From an uncultured Oscillospiraceae bacterium (GTDB taxonomy: Bacteria > Bacillota > Clostridia > Oscillospirales > Oscillospiraceae), in contig CAKUHB010000018.1 in the NCBI GenBank assembly GCA_934655875.1, positions 1-50,998 of the forward strand: a DNA stretch of 50,998 nucleotides, read 5' to 3'. Position 1 is the first letter of the stretch. Each line of letters starts with the position of its first letter. This document shows, one piece after another, positions 35,696 through 43,721 of this stretch. The notes beneath the pieces were generated by a model that was not told the DNA's origin, ran no database searches, and saw nothing but the letters and a program-made list of their open reading frames with translations. Made by a program: the position numbers and the translations under genes.

Positions 35696-35724
35696 TTGCT
35701 ATTTGCAAAAAGCTGTGGTATCAT
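35696..35724 (+). promoter_or_regulatory. Promoter of the SH3b protein gene
   Basis: TTGCTA (35696-35701) and TATCAT (35719-35724) are 17 bp apart, with a TGG just before the -10. Confidence 0.55.
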
Positions 35725-35798
35725 AATCACGAATATACTGCGCGGACTATACATTTCCGCGCTTCCGGCCAAAACGTCATGACGATGGAGGTACGACA

Positions 35799-37145
35799 AT
35801 GAACAAAAAAAGAAGAAAGCAAAGCCTGTGGCTGCGCAGAAACCTGCCGATGCTGGTCGCGATCGCGGCGCTCGTGCTGCTGGTTCTGATCATCGTGCTG
35901 GTCGCCAAGGGCTGCTCCAAGACGCCGGCTGACCCGGTGCAGGCCAAGGCCTTCTCGACAGAGACGACGCTGAATCTGCCGATCACGGCGGAGCTCAACA
36001 ACGGCGATTTTGTCTCCTACGGCGGCTATCAGTTCACCACGAAAAAGTCGCTCAGCGCCATGAGCAAGCTCATCACCAAAAATAACGACGGCGTCACCGC
36101 CACCAACTACGTCAACAGCTACGGCACCTGCGCCGTCTTTACCAAGGCCAATGAATCCGGCGGCACGGACACTTGGTGCCTGTATGCCAAGGATCCGCAG
36201 AACACCAAGGACAGCTGGTATATCTTCATGGGTGAGCATCGGGAGCTTTCACTGCCCTCCGGCACGCTGGACATGCTCCTGCCGCTGCACCTGATCACTG
36301 ACGCGGCTCTGCGCGACAGCATGTTCGCCACGCTGCAGACCGACACGGTCTATACCTGCGGCCTTGAAAAGCTGGACGAGGGACAGACGCTCGCGTCCAT
36401 GTTCCGGACCTTCTATGAGACGTCCGGCCTCTATACCGTCACGACCAGTGACAAGGGCTTCACGCTGGTGCCGCGCGGCGGCTCCCAGCAGCTGATCTTC
36501 CAGTTCGATGAGAACGGCACGAGCGGCCAGTTCCTCATCACTGTTCCGCAGGACGTCGAGCCCCAGCCCACGACCAGCGCGGTCGTCACCTACGACAAGG
36601 AGGATCCCATTTCCCTGCCGGAGGAAGCGGCTGCGACGCTGTCCGCCGCTCTGATGCAGGCCAACTATAAGAAGACAGGCAAGACGGCGGATTATAAATA
36701 CAGCGTCGATCTGGACGGCCAGGTCTATGAGGTCGCGCTGAGCTGGAAGGACAACACGTGGAACGGCTCCGTCCGCTATAACAGCCAGGTCGCCATCCTG
36801 AATGCCAGAAGCAGCTGCACGGTCGCTGCTGTCTTCGCGGCCAACGGTCTCGGCGGCACGCCGGAGCGTGACACGGCCAAGTGGCCGAACGATGTGCAGG
36901 ATCTCACGGTAAACCCGATGAGCGACTGCATGGCGACGACCAACGACGTCAACGTCCGCACCGCGCCCTCAATCGACAGTCAGGTGCTCATGACCATGCC
37001 GACCGACAGCGCCGTTGCCGTGATCGGCCTGACGGACGACGGCGAGTGGTACGAGATCTGGTACAACGAGGTCTGCGCCTATATGAGCGCCAAATACGTC
37101 AAACCGGTCACCAGCGCCGCCGCTCCCGCGACGACAGAGGAATGA
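35799..37145 (+). CDS. Membrane-anchored protein with C-terminal SH3b domain
   Basis: The 448-residue protein has a basic N-terminus (MNKKRRKQ) and one hydrophobic segment at about residues 17-38, so the main part is outside the membrane. The region 60-370 has no recognised family. Residues about 380-430 are a bacterial SH3 domain (NDVNVRTAPSIDSQVLMTM through WYEIWYNEVCAYMSAKYV), a module that usually binds peptidoglycan. The tail is Ala/Thr-rich. GGAGGT precedes the ATG. A cell-wall sensor or anchor role is a guess from the domain layout. Confidence 0.85.
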   Translation: MNKKRRKQSLWLRRNLPMLVAIAALVLLVLIIVLVAKGCSKTPADPVQAKAFSTETTLNLPITAELNNGDFVSYGGYQFTTKKSLSAMSKLITKNNDGVTATNYVNSYGTCAVFTKANESGGTDTWCLYAKDPQNTKDSWYIFMGEHRELSLPSGTLDMLLPLHLITDAALRDSMFATLQTDTVYTCGLEKLDEGQTLASMFRTFYETSGLYTVTTSDKGFTLVPRGGSQQLIFQFDENGTSGQFLITVPQDVEPQPTTSAVVTYDKEDPISLPEEAAATLSAALMQANYKKTGKTADYKYSVDLDGQVYEVALSWKDNTWNGSVRYNSQVAILNARSSCTVAAVFAANGLGGTPERDTAKWPNDVQDLTVNPMSDCMATTNDVNVRTAPSIDSQVLMTMPTDSAVAVIGLTDDGEWYEIWYNEVCAYMSAKYVKPVTSAAAPATTEE

Positions 37146-37157
37146 TCTGAAAACCCG

Positions 37158-37189
37158 AAACGCCCGCCGGGGTCTTCCGGCGGGCGTTT
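37158..37189 (+). terminator. Rho-independent terminator after the SH3b gene
   Basis: AAACGCCCGCCGG and CCGGCGGGCGTTT form a 13-bp perfect stem with a 6-nt loop; the arm itself ends in TTTG. Confidence 0.78.
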
Positions 37190-37598
37190 GTATGCAGATA
37201 CGCAGAAACGCAGCCGGTCAAAACCGGCTGCGTTTCCGTTAGAGAGATAAGAGAAAAAAGAGAGAGGAGAAATGGAAAAAACGCAATCTATTGGAAAGGC
37301 TGCTGTTGGCCCTCCGCGGATGTTTCCGCGAAGCAGCTTCCTTATGGTTCAAGGATACCGGATTTCGGCCGCCCGGTGGTGAACAGTTTGTAAACGAAAT
37401 ATAAAAAATTCCTGAAATGGAACGAAGCTGCACGAAAAATGGGAGAGCCTGCCGCCTTGACAGCGGAAAGAACGGGGTTCTATAATGAAAAATAAGAAAT
37501 GCAACCGGCAGTTGACGGATTTGACAGCCTGATTTCTGGCATGCAACCGCCGAATTTCGTATGATGGCAGCATCAAACGAAGACTGGGAGGAAACACA
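37190..37598 (+). other. Long intergenic region with hairpins and a strong promoter
   Basis: No gene of normal size is seen. A second hairpin, AAACGCAGCCGGT / ACCGGCTGCGTTT, is at 37206-37235. A purine-rich stretch (37241-37281) is followed by a GCTGCT...AGCAGC structure with an inner CGCGGA/TCCGCG stem at about 37300-37340. A 36-codon frame starts at 37272 but its ribosome-binding site is only 2 nt away, so it is not annotated. The promoter of the downstream regulator closes the region. Confidence 0.5.
37457..37486 (+). promoter_or_regulatory. Strong sigma-A promoter for the XRE-type membrane regulator
   Basis: Both boxes are consensus, TTGACA (37457-37462) and TATAAT (37481-37486), with an 18-bp spacer. 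The leader is about 105 nt. Confidence 0.8.
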
Positions 37599-38591
37599 AT
37601 GATTCTTGCAGATAAGATCATGACACTTCGGAAAAAGGCCGGCTGGTCGCAGGAGGAGCTTGCGCAGCAGCTGAACGTCACGCGGCAGTCCGTCTCCAAG
37701 TGGGAGGGCGCGCAGTCCGTCCCCGACCTTGACAAGATCGTGCAGATGAGCCGCATCTTCGGCGTCAGCACGGATTATTTATTAAAGGACGAGCTGGAGG
37801 AGCAGGAGCCTGCGCCGAGTCTCGCCGAGCAGCCGCCGCGCCGCCGGGTGAGCATGGAGGAGGCGTCGCGCTATCTGGAGCTGCGCCGCGCGGCCGCGCC
37901 GAAGCTGGCGCTGGCCACGTTTCTCTGCGTGATCTCGCCCATCGCGCTGATTTTGCTCGGCGGACTGAGCGAATACAGCGCGCGCATCTCGGAAAACGCG
38001 GCTGCGGGCATCGGCCTGAGCGTGCTGATCGTGCTGGTCGCGGCCGCGGTCGGCATCTTCCTGTCCAGCAGCGCACAGGTGCGGGAGTTTGCGTTTCTGG
38101 AAACAGAGCCGTTTGAAACGGAATACGGCGTGAGCGGCATGGTCAGACAGCGCAGGCAGGACTTCCAGCCCACGGCGAACCGCTTGAATCTGGTCGGCAC
38201 GCTTCTTTGCATCGTGTCCGTCCTGCCGCTGTTTCTGAGCCTGTGCCTTTCCGGCTCGGATCTCATGTATGTGGGCGCGGTGTGCCTGCTGCTTGGCTTT
38301 GCCGCGCTGGCCTGCATTGCGTTCGTCTATGCCGGAACGCAGACCGGCGCGCTGGAAAAGCTTCTGGAGGAAGGGGACTACTCCCGCCAGAGAAAGTCAA
38401 AAAGCCGCCTCGTTGGGACGGTCAGCGTCTGCTACTGGCTGGTCGTGACGGCGATCTTTATGTTCTACACCTTTGGCCCCTTTGGCAACGGCCAGGCAAA
38501 GTACAGCTGGTTCATCTGGGCGATCGCGGGCATTTTGTACGCGGCGGTGATGGCCGTGCTGCGGCTGGTCGGACAGAATGAGAAAAAATAA
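37599..38591 (+). CDS. XRE-family helix-turn-helix regulator with C-terminal membrane domain
   Basis: The 330-residue protein starts with a Cro/CI-type helix-turn-helix (residues about 5-62; SQEELAQQLNVTRQSVSKWE) and continues into a region with roughly six hydrophobic segments in two groups (about 100-155 and 200-325). It is thus a membrane-bound DNA-binding protein, a common but poorly studied class in Clostridia that may sense envelope stress or a small molecule. GGGAGGAAACACA precedes the ATG. It has its own strong promoter and is followed 9 bp later by the MerR-type promoter of the next gene. Confidence 0.9.
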   Translation: MILADKIMTLRKKAGWSQEELAQQLNVTRQSVSKWEGAQSVPDLDKIVQMSRIFGVSTDYLLKDELEEQEPAPSLAEQPPRRRVSMEEASRYLELRRAAAPKLALATFLCVISPIALILLGGLSEYSARISENAAAGIGLSVLIVLVAAAVGIFLSSSAQVREFAFLETEPFETEYGVSGMVRQRRQDFQPTANRLNLVGTLLCIVSVLPLFLSLCLSGSDLMYVGAVCLLLGFAALACIAFVYAGTQTGALEKLLEEGDYSRQRKSKSRLVGTVSVCYWLVVTAIFMFYTFGPFGNGQAKYSWFIWAIAGILYAAVMAVLRLVGQNEKK

Positions 38592-38600
38592 AAAAGAGAC

Positions 38601-38631
38601 TTGACTCTCACATCGTGTCAGGCAGTATGCT
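38601..38631 (+). promoter_or_regulatory. MerR-type promoter with 19-bp spacer
   Basis: TTGACT (38601-38606) and TATGCT (38626-38631) are 19 bp apart, the overlong spacing that MerR proteins untwist. The spacer holds an imperfect dyad, CTCAC-ATC-GTGTCAG. It directly precedes a MerR-family gene, so autoregulation is likely. Confidence 0.68.
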
Positions 38632-38684
38632 GATTGCAGGCAATGAGAGTTGCCCGTTTGCGCAAACGATATGGAGGTACCGCT

Positions 38685-39500
38685 ATGCTGAAAATCGGAT
38701 TATTTTCAAAATTGTCCAGAGTCAGTATTCGCATGCTGCGTTACTACGATGAGATCGGGCTTCTGCACCCGGCCTATACCGATCCGGAATCGGATTACCG
38801 CTATTACCGCGAGGATCAGCTGCCGCAGATCGGCTGGATCACGGCGCTGCGGGATATGGGCTTTTCCCTCGCGGACGTCTGCCGGATCATGGCCGTCGGG
38901 CAGGACGCGGAAGCGCTTGCGCCGTTTTTCGCGCAGCGCCGGCGCGAGCTGGCGCAGGAAGCCGAAAAAACCGCGCGGCAGCGAATGCTTCTGGACACAG
39001 CCGAAAAACGGCTGGGAAAGGAAGACTTTATGCAGTACAATGTGACCATCAAGACCATCCCCGCGCGCTACGCCGCCTGTGTCCACACAATTCTCCCGCG
39101 CTATGAGGAGGAAGGGACGGTCTGGAAGACGCTCTGTGAGGAGACGGACGCCATGCACCTCGTCCCGGATGACCCGTGCTATTGTGCGGTGACGTTCCTC
39201 GACGGCGAATATAAAGAGCGTGACGTTGAAGTGGAAGCATGGAAGACCGTCAAGGGCAGCTATCCGGACACGGCGCATGTAAAATTCCGGACACTTCCGG
39301 CCGTCACGGTCGCGAGCTGCACGTTCCGCGGCCCGTATGAGAAGATCGGCGAGGTCTACGCGGCCATTGCCGCATGGATCGCGGACAACGGCTACGAGTG
39401 CGACGGCCCGATGTTCAACATCTACCACGTCAGCCCGCACGAGACACAGAACCCCGAGGAATTTGTTACCGAAGCCTGCTATCCGGTGCGGAAACTGTAA
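38685..39500 (+). CDS. MerR-family regulator with GyrI-like effector-binding domain (BmrR type)
   Basis: The 271-residue protein has a MerR winged helix (residues about 1-72; FSKLSRVSIRMLRYYDEIGLL), a coiled-coil helix about 75-115, and a GyrI-like domain about 120-271 that in BmrR-type proteins binds lipophilic cations and drugs. The ATG at 38685 follows GGAGGTACC. Its promoter is of the MerR kind with a 19-bp spacer. No efflux gene is adjacent; the nearest transporters are several kilobases away, so its regulon is unknown. Confidence 0.92.
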   Translation: MLKIGLFSKLSRVSIRMLRYYDEIGLLHPAYTDPESDYRYYREDQLPQIGWITALRDMGFSLADVCRIMAVGQDAEALAPFFAQRRRELAQEAEKTARQRMLLDTAEKRLGKEDFMQYNVTIKTIPARYAACVHTILPRYEEEGTVWKTLCEETDAMHLVPDDPCYCAVTFLDGEYKERDVEVEAWKTVKGSYPDTAHVKFRTLPAVTVASCTFRGPYEKIGEVYAAIAAWIADNGYECDGPMFNIYHVSPHETQNPEEFVTEACYPVRKL

Positions 39501-39515
39501 AACTGCCCACCGGCA

Positions 39516-39556
39516 GAAAAAGCCCGCTGCAAACGATGTTTGCAGCGGGCTTTTGT
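39516..39556. terminator. Bidirectional terminator between the MerR gene and gdhA
   Basis: AAAAGCCCGCTGCAAAC and GTTTGCAGCGGGCTTTT form a 17-bp perfect stem with a 3-nt loop, and T runs lie on both exits. Confidence 0.92.
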
Positions 39557-39577
39557 TGGATGTAAGGGAGGAATGGC

Positions 39578-40927
39578 TTAGAACATGCCCTGCTGGTACA
39601 TAGCTTCGGCGACCTTCTTGAAGCCGGCGATGTTCGCGCCAGCGACCAGATCGTAGCCCAGGCCGTACTCTGCGGCAGCCTCTGCGGAGACCTTGTGGAT
39701 GTTCTTCATCATCTTGTGCAGCTGTGCATCGACCTCTTCTGCCGTCCAGACCAGACGCTCGGAGTTCTGGCTCATTTCCAGACCGGAAACGCCGACGCCG
39801 CCTGCGTTGACTGCCTTGGACGGAGCAACGATCATGTGCTTCTGCTCACGCAGGAAGTTCAGAGCGTCGTTCGTGGTCGGCATGTTGGCGACCTCGATGT
39901 AGTACTTGACGCCGGAAGCCGCGATCTTCTCTGCGGACTCCATGCGGACGTCGTTCTGGGTAGCGGCCGGCATGTAGACGTCAACGTCCTTCACGCCCCA
40001 GCACTTTGCACCCTCAACGAACTCCACGCCGTACTTGTCAGCGTAAGGCTTGCAGTGCATCGGATCCTTTGCACGCATCTCGAGGATGTAGTCGAGCTTT
40101 TCACCGGTGACGCCGTCCGGATCATGGATGTAGCCGTCAGGACCTGCGAAGTAGGTGACCTTTGCGCCGAGTTCAGCAGCCTTCTTCATGATGCCCCAGC
40201 CGACGTTGCCGTAGCCGGAGATCGCGATGCGCTTGCCCTCGATGGAGTCATTCTCGTGCTTCAGGACTTCCTGGAGATAATAGACAGCGCCGTAGCCGGT
40301 TGCTTCCGGACGGATCAGGGAGCCGCCGTAGCTCATGCCCTTGCCGGTGAGAACGCCGTTCTCCCAGACGCCCTTCAGGCGGCGGTACTGGCCGTACAGG
40401 TAGCCGATCTCGCGGCCGCCAACGCCCATGTCACCAGCGGGAACGTCGATGTCCGGCCCAATGTAGCGGTACAGAGCGGTCATGAAGCTCTGGCAGAAAC
40501 GCATGACTTCTGCGTCGGACTTGCCGGCAGGATCGAAGTCGGAGCCGCCCTTGGCGCCGCCCATGGGCAGGCCGGTCAGGGAGTTCTTGAAGGTCTGCTC
40601 AAAGCCCAGGAACTTGATAACGCCTTCGTAGACATTCTTCTGGAAGCGCAGGCCGCCCTTGTACGGGCCGATGGCACCGTTGAACTGGCAGCGCCAGCCG
40701 CGGTTGGTATGATAATTGCCGGCGTCATCCATCCAGCAGACACGGAACGTGAACATTCTTTCCGGCTCGACCATGCGCTTCAGCAGGTCGACCTTCTCGT
40801 ACTCGGGATGTGCGTCCATGATCGGGGAAACGGAAGACAGAACCTCTTCTACGGTCTGGACAAACTCAGGCTCATTGGCGTGAGTTTTCTTCACGTAATC
40901 GATGACGCTAGCGACATATGCATTCAT
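39578..40927 (-). CDS. gdhA: Hexameric glutamate dehydrogenase
   Basis: The 449-residue enzyme reductively aminates 2-oxoglutarate or deaminates glutamate. The catalytic Lys126 lies in PMGGAKGGSDFDP (121-133), and the cofactor-binding ISGYGNVGWG is present; length matches the short hexameric form used with NADP or NAD. A GAGGAGG site precedes the ATG. It follows serC-serA on the same strand and could supply glutamate for the SerC transamination. Its promoter overlaps a hairpin that follows serA. Confidence 0.96.
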   Translation of the reverse strand: MNAYVASVIDYVKKTHANEPEFVQTVEEVLSSVSPIMDAHPEYEKVDLLKRMVEPERMFTFRVCWMDDAGNYHTNRGWRCQFNGAIGPYKGGLRFQKNVYEGVIKFLGFEQTFKNSLTGLPMGGAKGGSDFDPAGKSDAEVMRFCQSFMTALYRYIGPDIDVPAGDMGVGGREIGYLYGQYRRLKGVWENGVLTGKGMSYGGSLIRPEATGYGAVYYLQEVLKHENDSIEGKRIAISGYGNVGWGIMKKAAELGAKVTYFAGPDGYIHDPDGVTGEKLDYILEMRAKDPMHCKPYADKYGVEFVEGAKCWGVKDVDVYMPAATQNDVRMESAEKIAASGVKYYIEVANMPTTNDALNFLREQKHMIVAPSKAVNAGGVGVSGLEMSQNSERLVWTAEEVDAQLHKMMKNIHKVSAEAAAEYGLGYDLVAGANIAGFKKVAEAMYQQGMF

Positions 40928-40991
40928 TTTGGCAAATCCTCCTCAAAATTTAACCAATATTGTGGCAATCTTATACAGATTGTTCAAAACT

Positions 40992-41030
40992 ATCATAACG
41001 CATCCGCGCCTGAAAAACAAGCGCGGATGC
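40992..41030 (-). promoter_or_regulatory. gdhA promoter overlapping a hairpin downstream of serA
   Basis: On the - strand TTGTTT (41015-41020) and TATGAT (40992-40997) are 17 bp apart. A 10-bp perfect stem, GCATCCGCGC (41000-41009) / GCGCGGATGC (41021-41030), encloses the -35 box in its loop, so serA termination and gdhA initiation share the same bases. The stem lacks a T run. Confidence 0.5.
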
Positions 41031-41049
41031 ATGTGCGAAATGACAGAAT

Positions 41050-41961
41050 TTATGCCTTAAAATTCGTGATAATGTCCACAATTTCGGCGCCGATGCGCTT
41101 CTGGGCCTCGACGGTGGCAGCGCCGATGTGCGGCGTGCAGGAGACCATCGGGTGGGAATAGAGCGCCTTGTTCGTGGCAGGCTCATCTGCATAAACATCC
41201 AGACCGGCTGCACGGACCTTGCCGCTCTCCAGACCTGCGAGAAGCGCTGCTTCGTCGACGTTCGTGCCGCGGGAGGTGTTGATGATGACGACGCCGTCCT
41301 TCATCTTCGCGATGCGCTCAGCGTTGATGAGCGCGCCGCCGTCGACCGCCGGAGCGTGGACGGAGATGAAGTCGGACTTGGCAAGCAGCTCGTCCATCTC
41401 AACGTACGGGATGCCCAGCTTCTCTTCGATGCCGGGGATGTGGAAGATATCGAAGGCGATGACGTCCATGCCGATGGCCTTGGCCATGACGCCGAGGTGC
41501 TGGCCGATGCGGCCGAAGCCGACGATGCCCAGCGTCTTGCCACGCAGCTCGATGCCCTTGCCGTAGGCCTTCTTTTCCCACTTGTCCTCACGCATGGTGT
41601 GGCCCGCGATGGAAAGATAGCGCGCGCAGGAGAACATATGGCCCATGGCCAGCTCCGCAACGGACTCGGAGGAGGCCTTCGGGGTGTTCTTGACGGTGAT
41701 GCCGTTTTCCTCGGCGTACTTCACATCGATGTTGTCCACGCCGACGCCGCCGCGGATGATGAGCTTCAGCTTGCCGCCCTTGGCTTCATCAATGTGGTTG
41801 GCACGGACCTTCGTCTTCGAGCGGACGACGACCGCGTCAAACTCCCGCAGGGCTGCGCCCAGCTCTTCGGGGGAATAGAACTGCTCCACGACCTCATGAC
41901 CGGCCTCGCGCAGCTGCGCCATGGCGGTCTTGTCCATTCCGTCGGTAACGAGAATACGCAT
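41050..41961 (-). CDS. serA: D-3-phosphoglycerate dehydrogenase, short form
   Basis: The 303-residue enzyme oxidises 3-phosphoglycerate in serine synthesis. It is of the short type that ends without the ACT or regulatory domain, so serine feedback through ACT is unlikely. The Rossmann motif GFGRIG is at residues 148-153, and the catalytic Arg (NTSRGT), Glu (YADEPA) and His (TPHIGAA) are present. AAGGAG lies upstream of the ATG. It follows serC by 73 bp, a gap containing a weak hairpin. Confidence 0.93.
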   Translation of the reverse strand: MRILVTDGMDKTAMAQLREAGHEVVEQFYSPEELGAALREFDAVVVRSKTKVRANHIDEAKGGKLKLIIRGGVGVDNIDVKYAEENGITVKNTPKASSESVAELAMGHMFSCARYLSIAGHTMREDKWEKKAYGKGIELRGKTLGIVGFGRIGQHLGVMAKAIGMDVIAFDIFHIPGIEEKLGIPYVEMDELLAKSDFISVHAPAVDGGALINAERIAKMKDGVVIINTSRGTNVDEAALLAGLESGKVRAAGLDVYADEPATNKALYSHPMVSCTPHIGAATVEAQKRIGAEIVDIITNFKA

Positions 41962-41994
41962 GATAAAATCTCCTTATTTTTTGTCGTTTGTTGA

Positions 41995-42026
41995 AACAAG
42001 GCGCGACAGAGGGTGCCGCGCCTTGT
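41995..42026 (-). terminator. Hairpin between serC and serA
   Basis: ACAAGGCGCG and CGCGCCTTGT form a 10-bp perfect stem with an 11-nt loop; only TTTC follows on the - strand, so it is more likely an attenuating or processing site inside the operon. Confidence 0.4.
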
Positions 42027-42034
42027 AAGCTTAC

Positions 42035-43123
42035 TTATTTGCCGTAGTTGGCTTCGAAGTTCTTGAGGAACTCGACCAGCGCTTCCACGCCTTCCTTCGG
42101 CATGGCGTTGTAGATGGACGCACGCAGGCCGCCCACGGACTTGTGGCCCTTGAGGTTGTCGTAGCCCGCTGCCTTGGTAGCGGCGACGACTTCCTTGTCG
42201 AGATCGGCGGAGCCGGTCACGAACGGAATATTCATGAGGGAGCGGAACTCGGGTTCGACGGTGCCCTTGAACATCTTGGAGGAATCCAGGAAGTCATAGA
42301 AGACCTTCGCCTTGTCGAGGTTGCGCTTGTGCATCTCTTCCAGACCGCCGATGGACTTGAGGTACTTGAAGACCTTGCCGCAGCAGTAGATCGCCCAGCA
42401 GTTCGGGGTGTTGTACATGGAGCCTGCACCTGCGTGCGTGCTGTACTGGAGGTAAATGGGAAGATCGGTCAGATCGTCGCGGATGAGGTCTTCGCGGATG
42501 ATGCAGACCACCATGCCGGCCGGGCCGACGTTCTTCTGCACGCCTGCGTAGATCATGCCGTAGTCAGACACGTTGCAGGGCTTGCTCAGGAACATGGAGG
42601 ACTGGTCGGAGACGAGGACGTGGCCCTTGGTGTTGGGGAGCTTGCTCCACGTGACGCCGTGGATGGTCTCGTTCTCGCAGATGTAGACGTAGTCGGTGTC
42701 CTCGGGAATGTCCAGATCGGAGCAGTCGGGAACATAGGTGTAGTTCTTGTCCTTGGAGGACGCGGCGACGATGACCTCGCCGACCTTCTGGGCTTCCTTG
42801 ATGGCCTTCTTGGACCATGCGCCGGTCTCGATGTAGACGGCCTTGCCGTTCTTCATGAGGTTCATGGGGATCATGGAGAACTGGAGCGTCGCGCCGCCCT
42901 GGATGAAGAGGACTTTGTAGTTGTCGGGAATGCCCATGAGATCGCGCAGATCCTGCTCGGCCTCATCGATGATCTGCTGGAAAACAGGGGAACGATGGCT
43001 CATTTCCATGACGCACATGCCGCTGCCGCGGTAGTTCATCATTTCGTCGCGGATCTCCTCCAGAACGGGTTCCGGCATCATCGCGGGGCCTGCGGAGAAG
43101 TTGAATGTACGACCGTATTTCAT
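42035..43123 (-). CDS. serC: Phosphoserine aminotransferase
   Basis: The 362-residue PLP enzyme converts phosphohydroxypyruvate to phosphoserine. The N-terminal FNFSAGPAMMP motif and Lys197 in AGVQKNVGPAG, which binds PLP, mark SerC. The ATG at 43123 follows an AGGAGG site; the frame is open 26 codons further upstream without such support. It leads the serC-serA unit, with its own promoter. Phosphoserine phosphatase is not in the window. Confidence 0.95.
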   Translation of the reverse strand: MKYGRTFNFSAGPAMMPEPVLEEIRDEMMNYRGSGMCVMEMSHRSPVFQQIIDEAEQDLRDLMGIPDNYKVLFIQGGATLQFSMIPMNLMKNGKAVYIETGAWSKKAIKEAQKVGEVIVAASSKDKNYTYVPDCSDLDIPEDTDYVYICENETIHGVTWSKLPNTKGHVLVSDQSSMFLSKPCNVSDYGMIYAGVQKNVGPAGMVVCIIREDLIRDDLTDLPIYLQYSTHAGAGSMYNTPNCWAIYCCGKVFKYLKSIGGLEEMHKRNLDKAKVFYDFLDSSKMFKGTVEPEFRSLMNIPFVTGSADLDKEVVAATKAAGYDNLKGHKSVGGLRASIYNAMPKEGVEALVEFLKNFEANYGK

Positions 43124-43181
43124 GATACTTTGCCTCCTGAAAGTTGTGGTGTTGTGAGTTGGTGTTGCTTCCTGAATTTCA

Positions 43182-43210
43182 GTATATACCTTCCGTTTCA
43201 AAGAATCAAC
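43182..43210 (-). promoter_or_regulatory. Promoter of serC-serA
   Basis: On the - strand TTGATT (43205-43210) and TATACT (43182-43187) are 17 bp apart. Confidence 0.65.
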
Positions 43211-43261
43211 CCGTTTTCTAAAAAATCTTTGCTTGCACTCATAAATTTTTAGCTAATCACA

Positions 43262-43298
43262 CAAAAGAAAAGAGCGTTTCCCTGAAACAGGAAAACGC
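43262..43298 (-). terminator. Terminator after spoIIID
   Basis: GCGTTTCCCTG (43274-43284) pairs with CAGGAAAACGC (43288-43298) with one mismatch, followed on the - strand by a T-rich run. Confidence 0.78.
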
Positions 43299-43315
43299 AG
43301 GAAAAAGGAGGGAAC

Positions 43316-43564
43316 TCAGTATCCCTTGTATTTTTTTCTGGTGGCAAGACCGCCGCGGATGTGACGTTCGGCCTTATTGCAATTCAGAATCTCCCGCACT
43401 TGCAGATACAGCGCACGGTTTGCAAGCGGAAGCCGTTCCGTCAGATCCTTGTGTACGGTCGATTTGGAAAGTCCGAAGTGCTTTGCCGCCTGCCGGATGG
43501 TGGTGCGGGTTTCGATGATGTACACAGCCAGTTCCCTGGCTCTGGTGAGTAGATCCTCTGTCAT
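43316..43564 (-). CDS. spoIIID: Sporulation transcriptional regulator SpoIIID
   Basis: The 82-residue protein is a close match to SpoIIID, the mother-cell regulator that modifies sigma-E-directed transcription during endospore formation. The helix-turn-helix TIRQAAKHFGLSKSTVHKD at residues 22-40 and the basic tail ATRKKYKGY are characteristic. Its presence indicates that the organism makes or recently made endospores. GGAGGT precedes the ATG. A CATACACA sequence 30-40 bp upstream recalls a sigma-E -10 box, but no properly spaced -35 was seen. Confidence 0.95.
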   Translation of the reverse strand: MTEDLLTRARELAVYIIETRTTIRQAAKHFGLSKSTVHKDLTERLPLANRALYLQVREILNCNKAERHIRGGLATRKKYKGY

Positions 43565-43644
43565 ATGGGCACCTCCAGGCTGTGTATGCTATTGGAGTAT
43601 ATGCCAGCGCCGCGCCGGGTAGAAGGACGGATCTCTGAATAAAA

Positions 43645-43680
43645 AACTGCAAACTTCACTTGAAAAAGAAGTTGCCAGTT
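43645..43680. promoter_or_regulatory. 13-bp-arm inverted repeat covering the gntR-rckC promoter
   Basis: Arms AACTGCAAACTTC (43645-43657) and GAAGTTGCCAGTT (43668-43680) match at 11 of 13 positions around a 10-bp centre. The right arm covers most of the promoter spacer and the centre covers the -35 box, the classical position for repression. It is the best candidate operator for the adjacent GntR-RCK_C protein. Confidence 0.68.
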
Positions 43681-43688
43681 GCTATAAT
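43660..43688 (+). promoter_or_regulatory. Promoter of the GntR-RCK_C gene
   Basis: TTGAAA (43660-43665) and a consensus TATAAT (43683-43688) are 17 bp apart. Confidence 0.75.
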
Positions 43689-43721
43689 AGAATAAAATGG
43701 GAGAACAGGGGGGATCACAGC

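Noticed and set aside
37272..37382. Possible 36-codon small gene before the XRE regulator
   Set aside because: The GGAG is only 2 nt from the ATG, the product has no recognisable features, and the frame overlaps a hairpin.
43565..43615. Sigma-E promoter for spoIIID (CATACACA)
   Set aside because: A -10-like sequence is present, but no ATA-type -35 was found at 13-15 bp spacing.
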